Below, in pieces: positions 61,739-64,000 of a stretch of DNA of 64,000 bases. The translations under genes and the position numbers were made by a program. This stretch comes from Cercis canadensis (taxonomy: Eukaryota; Streptophyta; Magnoliopsida; Fabales; Fabaceae), in contig QAOA01004753.1 of assembly GCA_003255065.1 (NCBI GenBank), positions 331,321-395,320 on the forward strand. The letters are read 5' to 3'. How positions within the stretch are numbered: position 1 is the stretch's first letter; each line of letters starts with the position of its first letter. The notes beneath the pieces were generated by a model. That model saw only the letters and a program-made list of their open reading frames with translations, did no database searches and was not told where the DNA came from.

Positions 61739-62430
61739 ATGAGATTCAAGAACCAACGTGTTCAATAATGTAGAATGAAGGAATCGCCAGACTCCAGATT
61801 CAAAGAAAGGAAAAGGAGTGATAAGATTCAACTTAGATGGTTCAAAGCTCTCCATAGAGAGAAAAGAGAAGATAAACTCTCAATTTCATAAATGTCAATT
61901 GGTTGATTGCTGAGGACAAAGGCCTTCAGCTCCTTAAATAGTTCAGGAGAAAACTAACAAGTCTTAACTCAAATAACTAAAATGAATTAAAACTCGTAAA
62001 GCTAAAATAATGCGACACGGCCAGGAACACGGCCGTGTTCCTTCCCATGTTCCAATTTCCAGAATAGCAGTTGACAAGACACAGTCATGACACGGCCCGT
62101 GTTCCTCGCCTAAAAAGCCTCATTTGGACACGATCAAGACACGGCCTGTGTTCATGGTCGTGTTCCCTCTCGGGTAGCAAGACACGGCCTAGTCTCAGCA
62201 GCTACACGACCATGTTCCTCGTCCTGTGCAGAAATGCAAGTGATCAGCTGGACTTGCCCTTCAATTCTGCCCTCCAAGACATATTCCCTGCAAGCTTGCT
62301 GCAATAATAATCTCACGTTGATCCGCAACTCCTTGGCTCGTGCCCTTGTCAACGGACCATCGACTTCAACCCTCACCTCGACATCTTTGGTATCCTTGAC
62401 GTTGCTACCTTGGATCACATCACTTCGTTT
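61739..62430 (-). mobile_element. gypsy-like 3' fragment: polyprotein tail, 3' UTR and LTR part
   Basis: On the minus strand, 62,418-62,152 reads VEVRVEVDGPLTRARAKELRINV..., the GPLTRARAK tail seen at the end of many plant gypsy polyproteins. A non-coding stretch with repeated ACACGGCCGTGTTC motifs (61,990-62,230) and an LTR-like part follow, with TATTTAAGG-like (minus strand) sequence near 61,935. The mosaic insertion at 60,082-61,730 interrupts the LTR-like part. Old and incomplete. Confidence 0.5.
62010..62230. repeat. cluster of palindromic ACACGGCCGTGT-type motifs
   Basis: About five to six copies of ACACGGCC or GGCCGTGTTC words occur in some 220 bp, for example at about 62,015, 62,027, 62,091, 62,140 and 62,182, in a probable gypsy 3' UTR. 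Confidence 0.75.
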
Positions 62431-62563
62431 ATAGTCATATTTCTTTGGTAGAGTAGAGAAATGAATTCTGTGAGTATGTGAGCCAGGACCAAAAAAAAGA
62501 TAATACCAAAAACAGAAAATGCATGCAATACAAATAAGTGAACAATAACAGAATATCTATCTC

Positions 62564-62897
62564 TAGAGCTGTCAAACGGGCCGGCCCGCCCCNNNNNNNN
62601 NNNNNNNNNNNNNNNNNNNNNNNNNNNNNNNNNNNNNNNNNNNNNNNNNNNNNNNNNNNNNNNNNNNNNNNNNNNNNNNNNNNNNNNNNNNNNNNNNNNN
62701 NNNNNNNNNNNNNNNNNNNNNNNNNNNNNNNNNNNNNNNNNNNNNNNNNNNNNNNNNNNNNNNNNNNNNNNNNNNNNNNNNNNNNNNNNNNNNNNNNNNN
62801 NNNNNNNNNNNNNNNNNNNNNNNNNNNNNNNNNNNNNNNNNNNNNNNNNNNNNNNNNNNNNNNNNNNNNNNNNNNNNNNNNNNNNNNNNNNNNNNNN

Positions 62898-62937
<40 letters not shown>

Positions 62938-63090
62938 CTGGCTGGCCAGCCCGCCCCGCCCCACCACCAACCCACAACCCAAACGGGGCAGGCTCAAAAA
63001 CCCACTTTCAAACGGGCCAGCAAAACCTTAACCCAACCCAACCCTTTTGCATAGCGGGGCGGGCCAACCCAACCTATTTTGACACCTCTA
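62564..63090. mobile_element. hAT-like non-autonomous element with an assembly gap inside
   Basis: The left end TAGAGCTGTCAAACGGGCC and the reverse complement of the right end TAGAGGTGTCAAAATAGG are inverted repeats of a common plant hAT type. The 8 bp flanks are TCTATCTC (62,556-62,563) and TCTATCTG (63,091-63,098), matching at seven of eight bases. The inside is GC-rich (CCCGCCCCGCCCC) and holds N's at 62,593-62,897 followed by a long A run. Confidence 0.75.
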
Positions 63091-63098
63091 TCTATCTG

Positions 63099-63393
63099 TA
63101 TTTCAATTTCTTTTTTTTTTAAATGTAAATTTCAATTTCTTTTTTGTAGCTACACACTTAAATTGAAGTTCAATCAGGCAATTAACACCTTGACTAGGAA
63201 AACAGAAAATAAAGGAGAAAATAAAAAAGAATTACTTATCACCATGATGAGAAATACTTAGGTACATTTTGAGTAGTATTCCCATGGACAAAAAAGCAGA
63301 CCCCATAGTTGAGTTTTACTCTTTTGTGTCTTGTGAGAGTACTAATCTGAGAGTACCTAAGAATTTTGGCCCCCATGACAACTATGCAGCAAA
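63099..63393. other. short spacer downstream of the GT47 gene
   Basis: No coding sequence is seen. It probably includes the ancestral 3' UTR of the minus-strand GT47 gene. Confidence 0.4.
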
Positions 63394-64000
63394 TTATTTG
63401 ACTTGCACATTCAACCTCCTAAGCCAAATTGAATGAATTTATCATATGGAAGACATCATATCTCTTGGGAGGATTATTGACCAGAAAGTGTCTCTGCACC
63501 TGCTTCACTCTCTCTTGCATTTTTATATACTTATCATCAGGTATACCCATCAAGATTTCCTTAAGCCTTGGTATTTCACTCACTTCAATTTGAACTGAGA
63601 AAGAATCCCAGTTAAGAACATCATTAAAAGGAAGCACATATTGCTATAATATTATCACAGGAACACACTCTACATAAATTGCCTCAGCGATTCTTGGACT
63701 TGCCACTTCAAACCCACTTGGAGAAATGCAGTACTTGCTCTTCTTCATAGTCTCCTGGTATAAAACTCCTTCTGTGAGGGTCTCATAAACTAGCACATCT
63801 TTGTCTTTGTTCTTCCAATGCTGGAAAAGAATAGGCCTAATTCTCCCATGCATTCCTCCAGCAAAGAATGCCAGAATTGTAGGATTCAATGGAGGATTGC
63901 CACTAATAAGACTGTCGTCTCCCCAGTTACCAGGTTGATTTCAGGAAATGATGCATCTTTCTTGGGATTGAAATGCTCAGATATGTTTGCATTGCATAGT
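63394..64000 (-). pseudogene. exostosin-family glycosyltransferase (GT47), 3' part, decayed
   Basis: This encodes the C-terminal glycosyltransferase region of a plant GT47 protein, a Golgi type II membrane enzyme family that builds cell-wall polysaccharides. Visible landmarks are [90 protein letters not shown] and PPKRYDVFHMI. Three defects are seen: a frame change near 63,905-63,920 between NLVTG and [13 protein letters not shown], an in-frame TAG at 63,644-63,646 just before QYVLPF, and a frame change near 63,425 before WLRRLNVQVK (stop at 63,394-63,396). The closest type I can recall is Arabidopsis At5g03795. The gene continues beyond the window. It is a pseudogene unless these are sequence errors. 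Confidence 0.85.

Larger units (their letters stand above)
46153..61879. repeat. segmental duplication block B
   Basis: Collinear with 11,087-29,823. Block B-specific differences are the tandem duplication of exon 20, the 280 bp insertion at 50,676, about 160 bp near 52,405 and the TRIM/copia mosaic at 60,082-61,730. A third, partial copy of the unit is at 7,516-10,815. Confidence 0.9.

Noticed and set aside
62415-63122. Long apparent frames on both strands
   Set aside because: They run through 305 N's and a poly-A/T tract; they are gap artefacts.
1-64000. CRISPR arrays, bacterial operons or tRNA genes
   Set aside because: None seen. The tRNA-Asp-like end at 6,002-6,019 is a retrotransposon primer site, not a tRNA gene.

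Overview
The window is nuclear DNA of a flowering plant, most likely a eudicot. It is AT-rich and intron-rich, and it carries Athila-type Ty3/gypsy and Ty1/copia elements, TRIMs and several MITE families. Plant gene families are present: an RHD3-like GTPase, a GH28 polygalacturonase, FIP2-like KCTD/pentapeptide exons and a GT47 exostosin. I cannot name the species. All coordinates come from reading by eye.

Layout, left to right. (1) 1-7,515: an Athila-lineage retrotransposon on the minus strand, missing its left end; it sits in intron 6 of a broken RHD3-like copy (7,516-9,196). (2) 11,087-29,823: duplicated block A, holding a small secreted Cys-rich peptide gene (+) and a 22-exon RHD3-like gene (-), with a decayed copia element (12,403-17,149) between them. 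(3) 29,830-37,450: mostly non-coding, with a copia fragment and MITEs. (4) 37,454-38,986: a complete four-exon polygalacturonase gene (-), the cleanest ordinary gene here. (5) 41,186-45,837: a PIF/Harbinger-type DNA transposon with TTA target duplications that encloses intron-containing FIP2-like exons (a Pack-type capture) and a transposase remnant. (6) 46,153-61,879: duplicated block B, with a broken peptide copy and a second full-length RHD3-like gene; near its right end a TRIM/copia mosaic is inserted into an older LTR-like repeat. (7) 61,880-64,000: a gypsy 3' fragment, a hAT-like element containing a 305-base gap, and the 3' part of a decayed GT47 gene.

Main discovery candidate: the two full-length RHD3-like genes keep every GTPase motif, but I find no exon for the C-terminal double membrane hairpin of RHD3/Sey1/atlastin proteins. 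The last exon of both (17,339-17,389 and 47,618-47,689) instead encodes a short tail that starts with a basic cluster (AKRKK or TKRRK) and ends in CSIS-stop, a textbook farnesylation CaaX box. The two copies differ in this exon by in-frame length changes yet keep the same last four residues and stop. This resembles animal guanylate-binding proteins (GBP1 ends CTIS) and suggests a plant RHD3-family GTPase anchored by a lipid rather than by membrane helices. Block B also has an in-frame tandem duplication of exon 20, and the blocks look mosaic in identity, as if by gene conversion over exons 4-12.

Assembly caution: five single N's each join two near-identical direct repeats (68 to 415 bp). These are probably unmerged contig or haplotype overlaps, and one of them falsely doubles exon 21 of the block A gene.
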